A stretch of DNA of 35,404 nt from an uncultured bacterium (GTDB lineage Bacteria > Pseudomonadota > Gammaproteobacteria > Burkholderiales > Burkholderiaceae_E): assembly GCA_903907905.1 (NCBI GenBank), contig CAIVPX010000186.1, forward strand, positions 1 to 35,404. Direction: 5' to 3'. The position numbers and the translations under genes were made by a program. Below the pieces are notes generated by a model. It was not told where the DNA came from and did no database searches. It saw nothing but the letters and a program-made list of their open reading frames with translations. Positions within the stretch are counted from its first letter, which is position 1. Every line of letters begins with the position of its first letter. Shown in pieces: positions 16,301 through 25,288 of the stretch.

Positions 16301-16933
16301 TCAGGCGCGCAGGCCCACCACCACTGAAATGGGCTCACCCGCCCGAATGCGCGCATCGCGCGCCTCTTCCTTGGCCCGTTGCTGGCGCGCCTTGATCAAC
16401 ACCTCGTCGACCCGCTCGGCGGGTACCACGACCACGCCGTCGGAGTCACCGACAACGAGGTCGCCGGCGCGCACGATCACGCCGCCGACCGTCACCGGTT
16501 CACCCGTCCAGCCGGCATGGTTTTTGAGCGTGCCCAGCACCGACACGCCGGTGGCGTAAACCGGAAACCCGAGCGCCTGTATTTCATCAAGGTCTCGCAC
16601 CAGGCCAGTGGTGACCACCCCGGCGAGGCCGCGAAGGCTGGAGGCGAGCGTGGACGTGCCGCCCCACACCGGCGAAATACCTGAGTCGCCCGTGTCGATG
16701 ACCAGAACCGAGCCCACCGGTGCCTGCTCGACCGCCCAGAGCACCGCAGCCGTTTCGCAGCCCAGGATTCGAATCGTGTAGGCCGGGCCGCAGAGGCGCG
16801 GCCGCGGCAGCATGGCCCGTATGTCCGGCCCCATGCCCCCGCACTTGCCGAGCGCCTCATACAGCGTTGCGGCGGGAAAACCGGACAGTTCTGCGAGAGA
16901 CTGCGCTGAAACCGGGGGAGTGCTCGCTGGCAT
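16301..16933 (-). CDS. RraA-like protein (4-hydroxy-4-methyl-2-oxoglutarate aldolase/decarboxylase family)
   Basis: The open frame reaches upstream to 17125, but homology starts after ATG 16931-16933, which has GGAAG 6 nt upstream; 210 residues result. The family fold is shown by RPRLCGPAYTI, then GSVLVIDTGD, the signature GGTSTLASSLRGLAGVV leading into LVRDLDEI, and GDLVVGDSDGVVVVP. Arg113-Asp114 matches the Arg-Asp pair that in the aldolase members holds pyruvate and the divalent metal. These aldolases cleave tertiary beta-hydroxy acids to pyruvate or decarboxylate oxaloacetate; other members bind RNase E and are not enzymes. Intact Arg-Asp plus the hydro-lyase next door favour an enzyme. 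It is the first gene of the minus-strand operon. Confidence 0.83.
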   Translation of the reverse strand: MPASTPPVSAQSLAELSGFPAATLYEALGKCGGMGPDIRAMLPRPRLCGPAYTIRILGCETAAVLWAVEQAPVGSVLVIDTGDSGISPVWGGTSTLASSLRGLAGVVTTGLVRDLDEIQALGFPVYATGVSVLGTLKNHAGWTGEPVTVGGVIVRAGDLVVGDSDGVVVVPAERVDEVLIKARQQRAKEEARDARIRAGEPISVVVGLRA

Positions 16934-16966
16934 GACCGCTTCCGATGAGGGTGAGGGGCGACGGAT

Positions 16967-16982
16967 AAGCTGACCGGTCAAG
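16967..16982. promoter_or_regulatory. Candidate operator 1 (AAGCTGACCGGTCAAG)
   Basis: The core TGACCGGTCA is a perfect 10-bp palindrome at 16971-16980. It lies 37 nt upstream of the RraA-like start codon. The full 16-mer matches operator 2 at 14 of 16 positions; the two differences are symmetric and complementary (A/T and T/A), so palindromy is kept. The form y-GT-CCGG-AC-r of site 2 recalls the GT-N4-AC palindromes known for HutC-subfamily GntR regulators, one of which is encoded at 27009-27809. Confidence 0.55.
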
Positions 16983-17032
16983 GCGGACGCTGCGAAGGCT
17001 CGCACCCGTCGCTGACCTGACTGGACGAGTGC

Positions 17033-17062
17033 AGAGTAGCGCCGGAACTCCGACAGCGTCAA
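17033..17062 (-). promoter_or_regulatory. Candidate sigma-70 promoter of the minus-strand operon
   Basis: On the minus strand TTGACG (17062-17057) and TACTCT (17038-17033) are separated by 18 nt. The -35 box is good and the -10 box poor. Transcription would start near 17026 and pass through candidate operator 1 about 45 nt downstream, which would suit a roadblock or looping with operator 2. Confidence 0.3.
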
Positions 17063-17145
17063 GCCTGCGCGTCCTGAGATGCAACGGCCTCGCAAGCCGG
17101 ACGATTTCGATATCCCCACTTTCATCTGGTCTGGTCTTGCCGTGC

Positions 17146-17175
17146 TTGACAGCGTCGGAGCTTAGGCCCTATCGT
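17146..17175 (+). promoter_or_regulatory. Sigma-70-type promoter of the plus-strand hyu operon
   Basis: A perfect -35 box TTGACA (17146-17151), an 18-nt spacer and the -10 box TATCGT (17170-17175, four of six consensus bases). It lies 73 nt upstream of the HyuA start and directly before candidate operator 2, so a bound repressor would block the start site. Confidence 0.6.
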
Positions 17176-17182
17176 GAGCCGA

Positions 17183-17198
17183 AAGCTGTCCGGACAAG
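17183..17198. promoter_or_regulatory. Candidate operator 2 (AAGCTGTCCGGACAAG)
   Basis: The core TGTCCGGACA (17187-17196) is a perfect palindrome. It starts 11 nt after the -10 box, so it covers the expected transcription start of the plus-strand operon, a classic repressor position. Near-identity to operator 1, including flanking AAGC and AG, argues that both are bound by one regulator. Confidence 0.6.
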
Positions 17199-17247
17199 TT
17201 AAGGGCTCACGCCGCCCGGGCGAGGAGGCGAGCCGACAGGAGCGAGC

Positions 17248-19359
17248 GTGGCGTCCTACCGTATCGGGATCGACATCGGCGGCACTTTCACCGACTTCAC
17301 GGTCGTGGATGATGAGCGTGGCACGGTGGTCATCGACAAGACCCTCACCACGCCGCGAGCGCCCGAGGAAGGCGTCATTGCGGGGCTTGATCGCCTTGAG
17401 CGACAGCTGCCGGGGCTCTTGGCCTCGGCCACCGAAGTCATCCACGCTACCACGCTGGTCACCAACGTCATTCTCGAGCGCAAGGGTGCGCGCACCGGGC
17501 TCATCACTACCGAGGGCTTTCGCGACGTGCTCGAAATGGCGCGCGAAGTGCGCTACGACCTCTTCGACATGTTCATCCGCTTGCCCGAGCCCATCGTGCC
17601 GCGATCCCTGCGACACGCCGTGAGTGAGCGGGTGCTGGCCGACGGCGGGGTGCAGAAGCCGCTCGATGAGGGCCAGGTGCGCGCAGCCGCCAAGCAGTTG
17701 CAAGCTGAGGGTGTCACGGCTGTGGCTATCGCCTTTCTGCACGCCTATCGAAACCCGGTGCACGAACTGCGCGCTGCACAAATCCTTCGGGAAGAGATGC
17801 CCGGCGTCATGATTTCGCTCTCGCACGAGGTTCATCCCGAGCCCAAGGAGTACGAGCGCACCTCCACCGCCGTGGTCGATGCCTATGTCAAGTCGGTGGT
17901 CGAGGGGTATCTCGACCGGCTGAGCGCCCAACTCGCGCAGCGCGGCTACGCCCGGCGTCTGCTCATCATGCTGTCCAACGGCGGAACCGCCACCGTCGAC
18001 ACCGCCAAGCGGGTACCCGTGCAGATTGTCGAGTCCGGCCCCGCAGCAGGTGTCGAAGCCGCTGCATTCTTTGCCAAGCTCTCGGGGCTTGACCGCATCC
18101 TTGCCTTCGATATGGGGGGCACCACGGCCAAGCTCTGCGTGGTCAGCAACGGGCGCGCTTCGCGCACCCGCGAATTCGAGGTCGACCGCGTGCACCGCTT
18201 CAAGGCGGGCAGCGGTCTGCCGGTTGCCGTCTCCGTCTACGATCTGCTCGAGATCGGCTCGGGCGGCGGCAGTATCGCGCGCGTCAACGCGCTGGGGCTC
18301 TTGCAGGTGGGGCCCGACAGCGCAGGCTCCGAACCCGGGCCGGTCAGCTATGGCCGCGGCGGCACCGAACCCACCGTCACCGACGCTGATCTGGCACTGG
18401 GCTATCTTGACCCGGCCTACTTCCTGGGCGGCGAGATGACGCTCGACCTCGAGGCTGCGCGCGCGGCCATCGCCGAACGCATCGGCAGGCCCGCGCAGCT
18501 CGATCTCACACGCGCCGCCTCGGGCATCCACGAAATCGTCAACGAAACCATGGCCTCGGCCGCGCGCATGTATGTTGCCGAAAAAGCCCTGGCTCCGTCC
18601 GAACTCACCCTTTTTGCTTTCGGCGGCGCCGGCCCCATCCACGCAGTGAGCCTGGCGCGCAAGCTGGGCTGCCCGCGGGTGGTCGTGCCGCCGTTTTCGG
18701 GGGTGATGTCCTCGCTGGGCCTGCTCGCCGCGCCCATCGCCTTCGAGCGCAGTCGGGCGGTACGCCGGCTGGTCGGCGCCCTTGATCTGCAGACCATCGA
18801 GCGGGATTTCGTCGCCATCGAGCAAGACGCCCGCTCACAACTTCCCGAGCCCTCGCAGGCCATCATCGAACGCACGGTCGATCTGCGCTATGCCGGCCAG
18901 GACTACTCACTGGAAATCGACGCGGGCGACAGCTGCCTGGGCGACGATGTGCGGGGGCTCTGGCAGCGACGCTTCGTGGCCGCCTACCATGAGTTCTACG
19001 GCAAGATCGATGACGACAGCCCGATCGAGCTGGCCAGCATCCGGGTGCTGGCGCGCCAGCTGGCGCCCGCGCCGCGAATCGAGCCCGAGGTGCCTGCGCA
19101 CCCGGCAACGGCCAAGCGCTGGCGGCCCGTTCACTATGCGCAGGCTGGCGGCTTCATCGATACCGCCGTCTACGAGCGCGATCATCTGCAACCGGGGCAA
19201 GTCGTCGAAGGCCCCGCAATCATCGAAGAACGCGTATCCACCACGGTCATCGGACCGGGTGATCAGCTCGAAGTCGACCGATCGGGCTGTCTGGTCATCA
19301 CGCTGGCCGCCAGCGGTGCCGTCGCCACCCGAGCAGCCGGGCAGGCCCGGGCCACCTGA
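17248..19359 (+). CDS. HyuA-type hydantoinase A/oxoprolinase/carboxylase family protein (second pair)
   Basis: ATP-dependent subunit, 703 residues. GTG start with AGGAG 5 nt upstream; the ASKHA motif IGIDIGGTFTD follows at residue 5. Other landmarks are TTLVTNVILERKG, VESGPAAGVEAAA, DMGGTTAKLC, FGGAGPIHAV and DLRYAGQDYSLEI. Where the first HyuA has DVHTVGAGGGS, this one has YDLLEIGSGGGS. From memory the latter resembles the branch that includes acetone/acetophenone carboxylase-type subunits; I hold this as a weak inference. It is the first gene of the plus-strand operon, after a good promoter and operator, and HyuB follows 9 nt later. Confidence 0.88.
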   Translation: MASYRIGIDIGGTFTDFTVVDDERGTVVIDKTLTTPRAPEEGVIAGLDRLERQLPGLLASATEVIHATTLVTNVILERKGARTGLITTEGFRDVLEMAREVRYDLFDMFIRLPEPIVPRSLRHAVSERVLADGGVQKPLDEGQVRAAAKQLQAEGVTAVAIAFLHAYRNPVHELRAAQILREEMPGVMISLSHEVHPEPKEYERTSTAVVDAYVKSVVEGYLDRLSAQLAQRGYARRLLIMLSNGGTATVDTAKRVPVQIVESGPAAGVEAAAFFAKLSGLDRILAFDMGGTTAKLCVVSNGRASRTREFEVDRVHRFKAGSGLPVAVSVYDLLEIGSGGGSIARVNALGLLQVGPDSAGSEPGPVSYGRGGTEPTVTDADLALGYLDPAYFLGGEMTLDLEAARAAIAERIGRPAQLDLTRAASGIHEIVNETMASAARMYVAEKALAPSELTLFAFGGAGPIHAVSLARKLGCPRVVVPPFSGVMSSLGLLAAPIAFERSRAVRRLVGALDLQTIERDFVAIEQDARSQLPEPSQAIIERTVDLRYAGQDYSLEIDAGDSCLGDDVRGLWQRRFVAAYHEFYGKIDDDSPIELASIRVLARQLAPAPRIEPEVPAHPATAKRWRPVHYAQAGGFIDTAVYERDHLQPGQVVEGPAIIEERVSTTVIGPGDQLEVDRSGCLVITLAASGAVATRAAGQARAT

Positions 19360-19368
19360 GGAACGATT

Positions 19369-21111
19369 GTGAAACTCGACCCCGTTTCAATCCAGATTCT
19401 CTGGAACCGTCTCATCTCCATCGTCGACGAGGCCGCTACCGGTCTGATGCGCACGGCCTACACGCCCTCGGTCAAGGAATACCACGACTTCTGCTGCGCG
19501 CTCTTCGACAAGAACGCCCGCATGCTGTCGCACAGCACCGTCACCACGGCCGGGTTTCTCGGCATCGTGCCCGAGGTGATGCGCAACTTCCTCGGTCGAT
19601 TTCCGGCCGATTCACTCAAGCCTGGCGATGTCATCATCACCAACGACCCCTGGGTGGCCAGTGGTCACCTCATCGACGTGTCGGTGGCTGCCCCCATCTT
19701 TCGCGACGGCCACATCGTTGCCTACACCTTGTGCATCGTTCATCACCTCGACATGGGCGGCCGCATGTCCACCCTCGAGTCGAAGGATCTGTTCGAAGAG
19801 GGTCTGAAGATCCCGATCATCAAGCTCTACGACGCGGGCAAACTGAACGACACCATCTTCGAATTCATCCGGGCCAACACCCGGGTCCCCGAAAAAATTC
19901 TCGGCGATCTTCGCGCCCAATTGGTCTCGCTCAATGTCTGCACGCGCGGGCTCGAGACGCTGATGGACGAATACCAGCTCGACAGTCTGGAAGCGCTGGC
20001 CGAGGAGGTCATCGGCCGGACCGAACGAAGCCTGCGGGCACGCATCGCCGAACTGCCCGATGGCACCTACCGCAATGACGTCACGCTGCCGCCGATCCCG
20101 GGTGTCAAGGAGCCCATTCACGTCAAGGCTGCGGTCACCGTCGCGGGCGACGAAATCATCATCGACTACACGGGCTCATCGCCGCAGGTCACCGCCGCCA
20201 TCAACTGCACGATCAACATCGTGCGCTCGTACTCGTCCTACCCCATCAAGCTTGCCCTCGATCCGGGCGTGCCCAACAACGACGGTGGGCTCAAACCCAT
20301 CCGCATCATCGCGCCTGAGGGCTCGGTCATCAACGCCAAGCCGCCTGCCGCCACCTGGGGCCGGACCATGATCGCGCATCTGTTCCCCGAAATCGTGTTC
20401 GGTGCGCTCGAGCGGATCATGCCCGAGCGCGTGCTGGCCGCCAACGGGGGCTCGCCCGCCAACGAGGTCTACCTCCACGGCAAGCACCGCGACGGTCGCT
20501 CCTTCATGTCCATCGCCCAGCATACGGGTGGCTTCGGTGCGAGCGCCCGCTTTGACGGCTACTCCACGCTCTGCTTTCCCTACAACACGCGAAACATTCC
20601 CGTCGAGGTCATCGAAAACGAGGCCCGTGTGCGTTATGTGCGCAAGGAGTTCGTCGCCGACTCAGGCGGCCCCGGGTACAACCGCGGCGGCCTGGGGCAG
20701 GAACTCGAATTCGAAATCCTCGACGGCGGTACGCCCGAAGCACATTTCGTCGAAAGCTCGGTACGGATCAGCGGTCGCGTCGAATCGGGGGTCATGCCCG
20801 CCTACGGACGCTGTGGCGGTGAAACCGGCCGGGGCGGCGGCCTGTGGCTCGACGGGCAGGCGGTCGAGCACGGTGTTTACCGCAAGCTCGCGCCCGGCCA
20901 GCGTGTGCGCTTTGTCATGACTGGCGGGGGCGGCTATGGCAACCCGCTCGAGCGTGAGCCCGAACGGGTGCTCGCCGACGTTCGTGACGGCAAGGTCAGC
21001 CTCGAGTCGGCCCGTCACGACTATGGCGTGGCCATCGATGCCCTCAGCCTGCAGGTCAATCTCGACGAAACCCGAGCGCTGCGCGCCGCGGCGGGTGTGG
21101 CGCGCGCGTGA
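19369..21111 (+). CDS. HyuB-type hydantoinase B/oxoprolinase/carboxylase family protein (second pair)
   Basis: Partner subunit of the preceding HyuA, 580 residues, GTG start with GAGGA 5 nt upstream. Conserved regions are TNDPWVASGHLIDV (about 87-100), VHHLDMGG (about 124-131), LGDLRAQLVSLN, a central DYTGSSPQV, GGPGYNRGGLGQ and the C-terminal MTGGGGYGNP. Asp and His residues of the probable metal site are kept. It is clearly diverged from the first HyuB, so the two pairs may act on different substrates or successive intermediates. Its stop overlaps the GTG of the PotB-like gene (GTGA), linking enzyme and importer in one transcript. Confidence 0.88.
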   Translation: MKLDPVSIQILWNRLISIVDEAATGLMRTAYTPSVKEYHDFCCALFDKNARMLSHSTVTTAGFLGIVPEVMRNFLGRFPADSLKPGDVIITNDPWVASGHLIDVSVAAPIFRDGHIVAYTLCIVHHLDMGGRMSTLESKDLFEEGLKIPIIKLYDAGKLNDTIFEFIRANTRVPEKILGDLRAQLVSLNVCTRGLETLMDEYQLDSLEALAEEVIGRTERSLRARIAELPDGTYRNDVTLPPIPGVKEPIHVKAAVTVAGDEIIIDYTGSSPQVTAAINCTINIVRSYSSYPIKLALDPGVPNNDGGLKPIRIIAPEGSVINAKPPAATWGRTMIAHLFPEIVFGALERIMPERVLAANGGSPANEVYLHGKHRDGRSFMSIAQHTGGFGASARFDGYSTLCFPYNTRNIPVEVIENEARVRYVRKEFVADSGGPGYNRGGLGQELEFEILDGGTPEAHFVESSVRISGRVESGVMPAYGRCGGETGRGGGLWLDGQAVEHGVYRKLAPGQRVRFVMTGGGGYGNPLEREPERVLADVRDGKVSLESARHDYGVAIDALSLQVNLDETRALRAAAGVARA

Positions 21112-22001
21112 ACGTGGGCACCGCCATGGGTCAAACGGTCACGGTCAAGCCGATTGGCCGGCCAGCGTGGTTGCTCGCCCCGGGCGTCTTGTGGCTGTTC
21201 CTCTTCATGATCGTTCCCGTGGCCTTCATGGTCGCGGTGTCCTTCTGGTCGTCGGGCTATTTCGGCACAAAGCCCGACTTCACCTTCAAGAACTATCTGA
21301 AGCTGTTTCAGTCTCCGCTCTACAGCGGCCAGTTGATCAAGACGCTGCGCATCAGCCTCGAGGTCACCTTGCTGTCGCTACTGCTGTCCTATCCCATTGC
21401 TTACTTCATTTCCCGCGGACGCGGCGCGCTCAAAATCGTGCTTTTGTTGCTGCTCTTTTTGCCCTTCTGGGCCAGCTATGTGGTGCGGGCCTTTGTATGG
21501 CTCCCCATTCTCGGGCGCAATGGCGTGCTCAACTCCCTGCTGATCGGCATGGGCGTCATCGACACCCCGATTGACGGCCTGCTCTACAACGAAGGGGCGG
21601 TGCTGGTCGGGCTGGTCTACGTCTACACACTCTTCATGACGCTACCCATTTATCTCTCGATCGAGCGCATCGACAAGCGTCTGATCGAGGCGGCATCCGA
21701 TCTGGGCGCGCGTCCTTTTTCGATCTTCTGGCGCGTGATGCTGCCCCTGAGCTGGCCAGGGGTCGTGTCAGGCTGCATCATGGTGTTCCTGCTGACCCTG
21801 AGCGCTTACGTCACGCCGCAATTGCTGGGCGGCCCCAAGGGCATCCTCTACGGCAACGTCATCGCCAGCCAGTTCCTCGGCAACAACGACTGGGCCTTTG
21901 GCTCGGCGCTCGCCGTGGCACTGGTGCTGATCACCCTGTTGCTCTTTGTTCTGCTCGGTCGGAAGATGAAGATCGAGCAGGTCTTCACCGGAGGCGCATG
22001 A
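21108..22001 (+). CDS. PotB-like ABC transporter permease (plus-strand importer)
   Basis: Inner-membrane permease of 297 residues. The GTG at 21108 overlaps the hyuB stop; ATG 21126 is an alternative start. Membrane segments begin near residue 20. Key stretches are LLFLPFWASYVVRAFVWLPIL, GLLYNEGAVLVGLVYVYTL, the ATPase-docking EAASDLGARPFSIFWRVMLPL, and AYVTPQLLGGPKG. It is strongly similar to the minus-strand PotB-like protein. Its stop overlaps the PotC-like ATG (ATGA). Confidence 0.91.
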   Translation: MNVGTAMGQTVTVKPIGRPAWLLAPGVLWLFLFMIVPVAFMVAVSFWSSGYFGTKPDFTFKNYLKLFQSPLYSGQLIKTLRISLEVTLLSLLLSYPIAYFISRGRGALKIVLLLLLFLPFWASYVVRAFVWLPILGRNGVLNSLLIGMGVIDTPIDGLLYNEGAVLVGLVYVYTLFMTLPIYLSIERIDKRLIEAASDLGARPFSIFWRVMLPLSWPGVVSGCIMVFLLTLSAYVTPQLLGGPKGILYGNVIASQFLGNNDWAFGSALAVALVLITLLLFVLLGRKMKIEQVFTGGA

Positions 22002-22894
22002 TGGACGCCCGGATGCCGCCCGCCGGAACCGGGACGCCCACCGGCGCCCCCCAACCCCCGGTGTCGCCTGCGCACGCAAGGCCCCCTTCGGCAAAGCCGC
22101 GCCGCTGGGACGGCTACCGCGTGGCGCTCTGGGTCTACGCAGGGGCCTTTTTCGCGTTTTTGTACGGCCCGCTCCTGATGATCGTTGCGCTGTCCTTCAA
22201 CGACTCGCGCACCACGGGCCTGCCCTGGAAAGGGTTCACGACCAAGTGGTACGAGTCGCTGCTCGGCAATACGCAACTGCTCGCGTCCCTCGGCAACAGC
22301 ATCTATGTGGGCGTGGTGGCTGCGGTCATTGCCACCGCACTGGCGCTGTTACTGGCCATGGCCTTCCGGCACGAATTCCGCGCCAAGCGACTGGTGCTCT
22401 ATCTCATCATCACGCCCATCATCATCCCGGGCATCATCGGTGGCATCGTGCTGCTCATCTTCTTCGGCTATCTGGGCATTCGACCCTCGCTCTTTACCAC
22501 CGTACTGGTCGCCCACGTCAACTGGGTGCTGCCCTTCGCCTTTCTCACGCTCTATCCGCGTCTGCACAAGTTTGACCGCTCCCTCGAGGAAGCAGCCATG
22601 GACCTGGGGGCACGTGAGTGGCAGGTCTTTCGCGAAATCGTTTTTCCCATCGTGAGGCCCGGTCTGATCGCCACCGCGCTCTTTGCCTTCAGCCTGTCCT
22701 TCGACGAGTTCATCCGAACCATCTTCACGGTGGGTTCGGAGCGTACGATACCGGTTCAGTTCTACGTGCTGATCGTCGAGGAGCTCAGTCCCGAACTCCC
22801 CGCCATGGCCGTCGTGGTGGTGGGCCTCACCGTCCTGAGCTCACTCGCGGGCTTCATCGTGAGCCGGCGCGCCGACAGTAAGCTTTCTTCCTGA
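21998..22894 (+). CDS. PotC-like ABC transporter permease (plus-strand importer)
   Basis: Inner-membrane permease of 298 residues. About 40 residues of Pro/Ala-rich cytoplasmic tail precede the first membrane segment (AGAFFAFLYGPLLMIVALSF) and FNDSRTTGLP. The EAA loop reads EEAAMDLGAREWQVFREIVFP, followed by LSFDEFIRTIFTVGSERTIP. It is some 30 residues longer than its minus-strand counterpart, all at the N-terminus. A start at the second Met (22001) or at the Met of MPPAG is possible. It forms the translocation pore with the PotB-like protein. Confidence 0.9.
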   Translation: MMDARMPPAGTGTPTGAPQPPVSPAHARPPSAKPRRWDGYRVALWVYAGAFFAFLYGPLLMIVALSFNDSRTTGLPWKGFTTKWYESLLGNTQLLASLGNSIYVGVVAAVIATALALLLAMAFRHEFRAKRLVLYLIITPIIIPGIIGGIVLLIFFGYLGIRPSLFTTVLVAHVNWVLPFAFLTLYPRLHKFDRSLEEAAMDLGAREWQVFREIVFPIVRPGLIATALFAFSLSFDEFIRTIFTVGSERTIPVQFYVLIVEELSPELPAMAVVVVGLTVLSSLAGFIVSRRADSKLSS

Positions 22895-22905
22895 GCACGA
22901 TGCTC
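22893..22905 (+). terminator. Small hairpin followed by GTTTT after the PotC-like gene
   Basis: GAGCA-CGA-TGCTC, a 5-bp stem with 3-nt loop that begins inside the PotC-like stop codon, followed by GTTTTACTC. It is too weak for a full terminator and may be a processing or partial stop signal between permease and binding-protein genes. Confidence 0.25.
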
Positions 22906-22945
22906 GTTTTACTCAACGCCTCACCGCACTGAAAAAGGAATGGAC

Positions 22946-24073
22946 ATGGACAGGAAACCCGGAACCGACTCCTCTGGCCTGGTACTTCCCGCGCGTCGCG
23001 AACTGCTGAAAGCCGGCACGCTTGCCTCCACGGCGATCGCGGCGGGCCTACCGCCTTCCGTGTTCGCGCAGGCCGCAGCCATTCGTGCGGTCATGCCCAA
23101 TGTGTTCATCCCTGATGCCACGCGGCCGATCATTGCCGAGCAAACCGGTGGGCTCAAGGTGGACAACCTGCCCTACGTCTCGCCCACCGACTCGCTCGCC
23201 AAACTCATGGCGCCCGGCGGCACCTCGCAGTACGACATGATGATCACGCTCACCAACTTCGTGCGCGGCCCGGCCATGGGCGAGCGCGCCGGTCAGGAAA
23301 AAATTCTCGCCCTCAACCTCGGCGCCATTCCCAACGCGGCCAAACTCATGCCCACGCACAAGGATGAGGTCATCACGCGTGACGGTAAAACCTACACGCT
23401 GCCGGTGGTCTGGGGCTTCGAATCGGTGGTCTATGACGCCTCCAAGATTGCGCCCGATGACCCACTTACCCAGTCCTGGAACGTGCTGTTTTCGGACAAG
23501 TACAAGGGCCGCATTGCCTGGCGCGATGACGCCCACGGCATGATTTACACTGGGGCGCTTGCGATGGGCATCGCCGATCCGCTCGCCATGGACGAAAGAC
23601 AGGTGCGTGAAGTGGGCAAGTGGCTCATCGACCGCAAGAAAAACGTTCGCACCATGTGGACCAAGTTCGCCGAGGCGGTCAACCTCATCGCCTCCGGCGA
23701 GGTGTACTGCATGTATGCCTGGATCGCCATGCGCTCAGCCCTCGAGAAGCAGGGCGTGAAGGCGGCCAACAACTGGCCCAAGGAGGGCCTGCCGACCTGG
23801 ACGCAGTCGGCCTTCATTCCCAAGGACAGCAAGGCGGCGCCCGATACCCACAAGCTGATCAACGCCATGCTGTCGCGCGATTTTGGTCGCAAGCTCACCG
23901 AGGTAACCGAGTACCCGTCCACCTCGCAGGAGGTTGCGGAAGGCTACTCGGCCGAGTACCGCCGCAAGGTGGGCTTCGATATCGTCGAGCGCGGCGTCAA
24001 ACGGGTGCCCTTCAATCTGCCCCTGCGCATGGATATCTGGGTCGAGGTCTGGAATACGGTCAAGGCGGCGTAA
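22946..24073 (+). CDS. PotD-like periplasmic binding protein (plus-strand importer)
   Basis: Solute-binding protein of the spermidine/putrescine type, 375 residues. Two ATGs lie 6 nt apart; AAGGA touches the first (22940) but is 6 nt from the second (22946), so I choose the second. The export signal has ARRELLKAG followed by an Ala/Leu stretch ending VFAQA, twin-arginine-like. The mature protein has TSQYDMMITLTNF, LPVVWGFESVVYD, DKYKGRIAWRDDAH and IWVEVWNTVK. These resemble the minus-strand binding protein (YNLMMSH, VPIMWGYDTVVFN, DKYAGRIGWFDTAH, IEVWARVK), so the ligands are probably related. It sits between the permease genes and the ATPase gene. Confidence 0.88.
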   Translation: MDRKPGTDSSGLVLPARRELLKAGTLASTAIAAGLPPSVFAQAAAIRAVMPNVFIPDATRPIIAEQTGGLKVDNLPYVSPTDSLAKLMAPGGTSQYDMMITLTNFVRGPAMGERAGQEKILALNLGAIPNAAKLMPTHKDEVITRDGKTYTLPVVWGFESVVYDASKIAPDDPLTQSWNVLFSDKYKGRIAWRDDAHGMIYTGALAMGIADPLAMDERQVREVGKWLIDRKKNVRTMWTKFAEAVNLIASGEVYCMYAWIAMRSALEKQGVKAANNWPKEGLPTWTQSAFIPKDSKAAPDTHKLINAMLSRDFGRKLTEVTEYPSTSQEVAEGYSAEYRRKVGFDIVERGVKRVPFNLPLRMDIWVEVWNTVKAA

Positions 24074-24123
24074 ACGGCGCTTGCACCGAACGAAGGATCA
24101 GCATCAAGCGGGGAACCCCTGAG

Positions 24124-25221
<1,098 letters not shown>

Positions 25222-25288
25222 GCGCGAGTCACGACGCCTGTTGCGACAAGCGCTCGCGCCCCCTTTCCCCAGTCGACGGAGTCAAGCG

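Larger units (their letters stand above)
16934..17247. promoter_or_regulatory. Divergent control region of the two hyu/pot operons
   Basis: A 314-bp region without a supported gene, between the start of the minus-strand operon (RraA-like) and the plus-strand operon (second HyuA). It contains one good plus-strand promoter, one weaker minus-strand promoter, and two nearly identical 16-bp palindromic sites, listed separately. An open frame continuing upstream from the RraA-like gene crosses part of it but has no family similarity. Confidence 0.7.

Noticed and set aside
16934-17125. N-terminal extension of the RraA-like frame up to 17125
   Set aside because: The extra 64 residues show no family similarity, overlap candidate promoter and operator sites, and a better start with a ribosome site exists at 16933.
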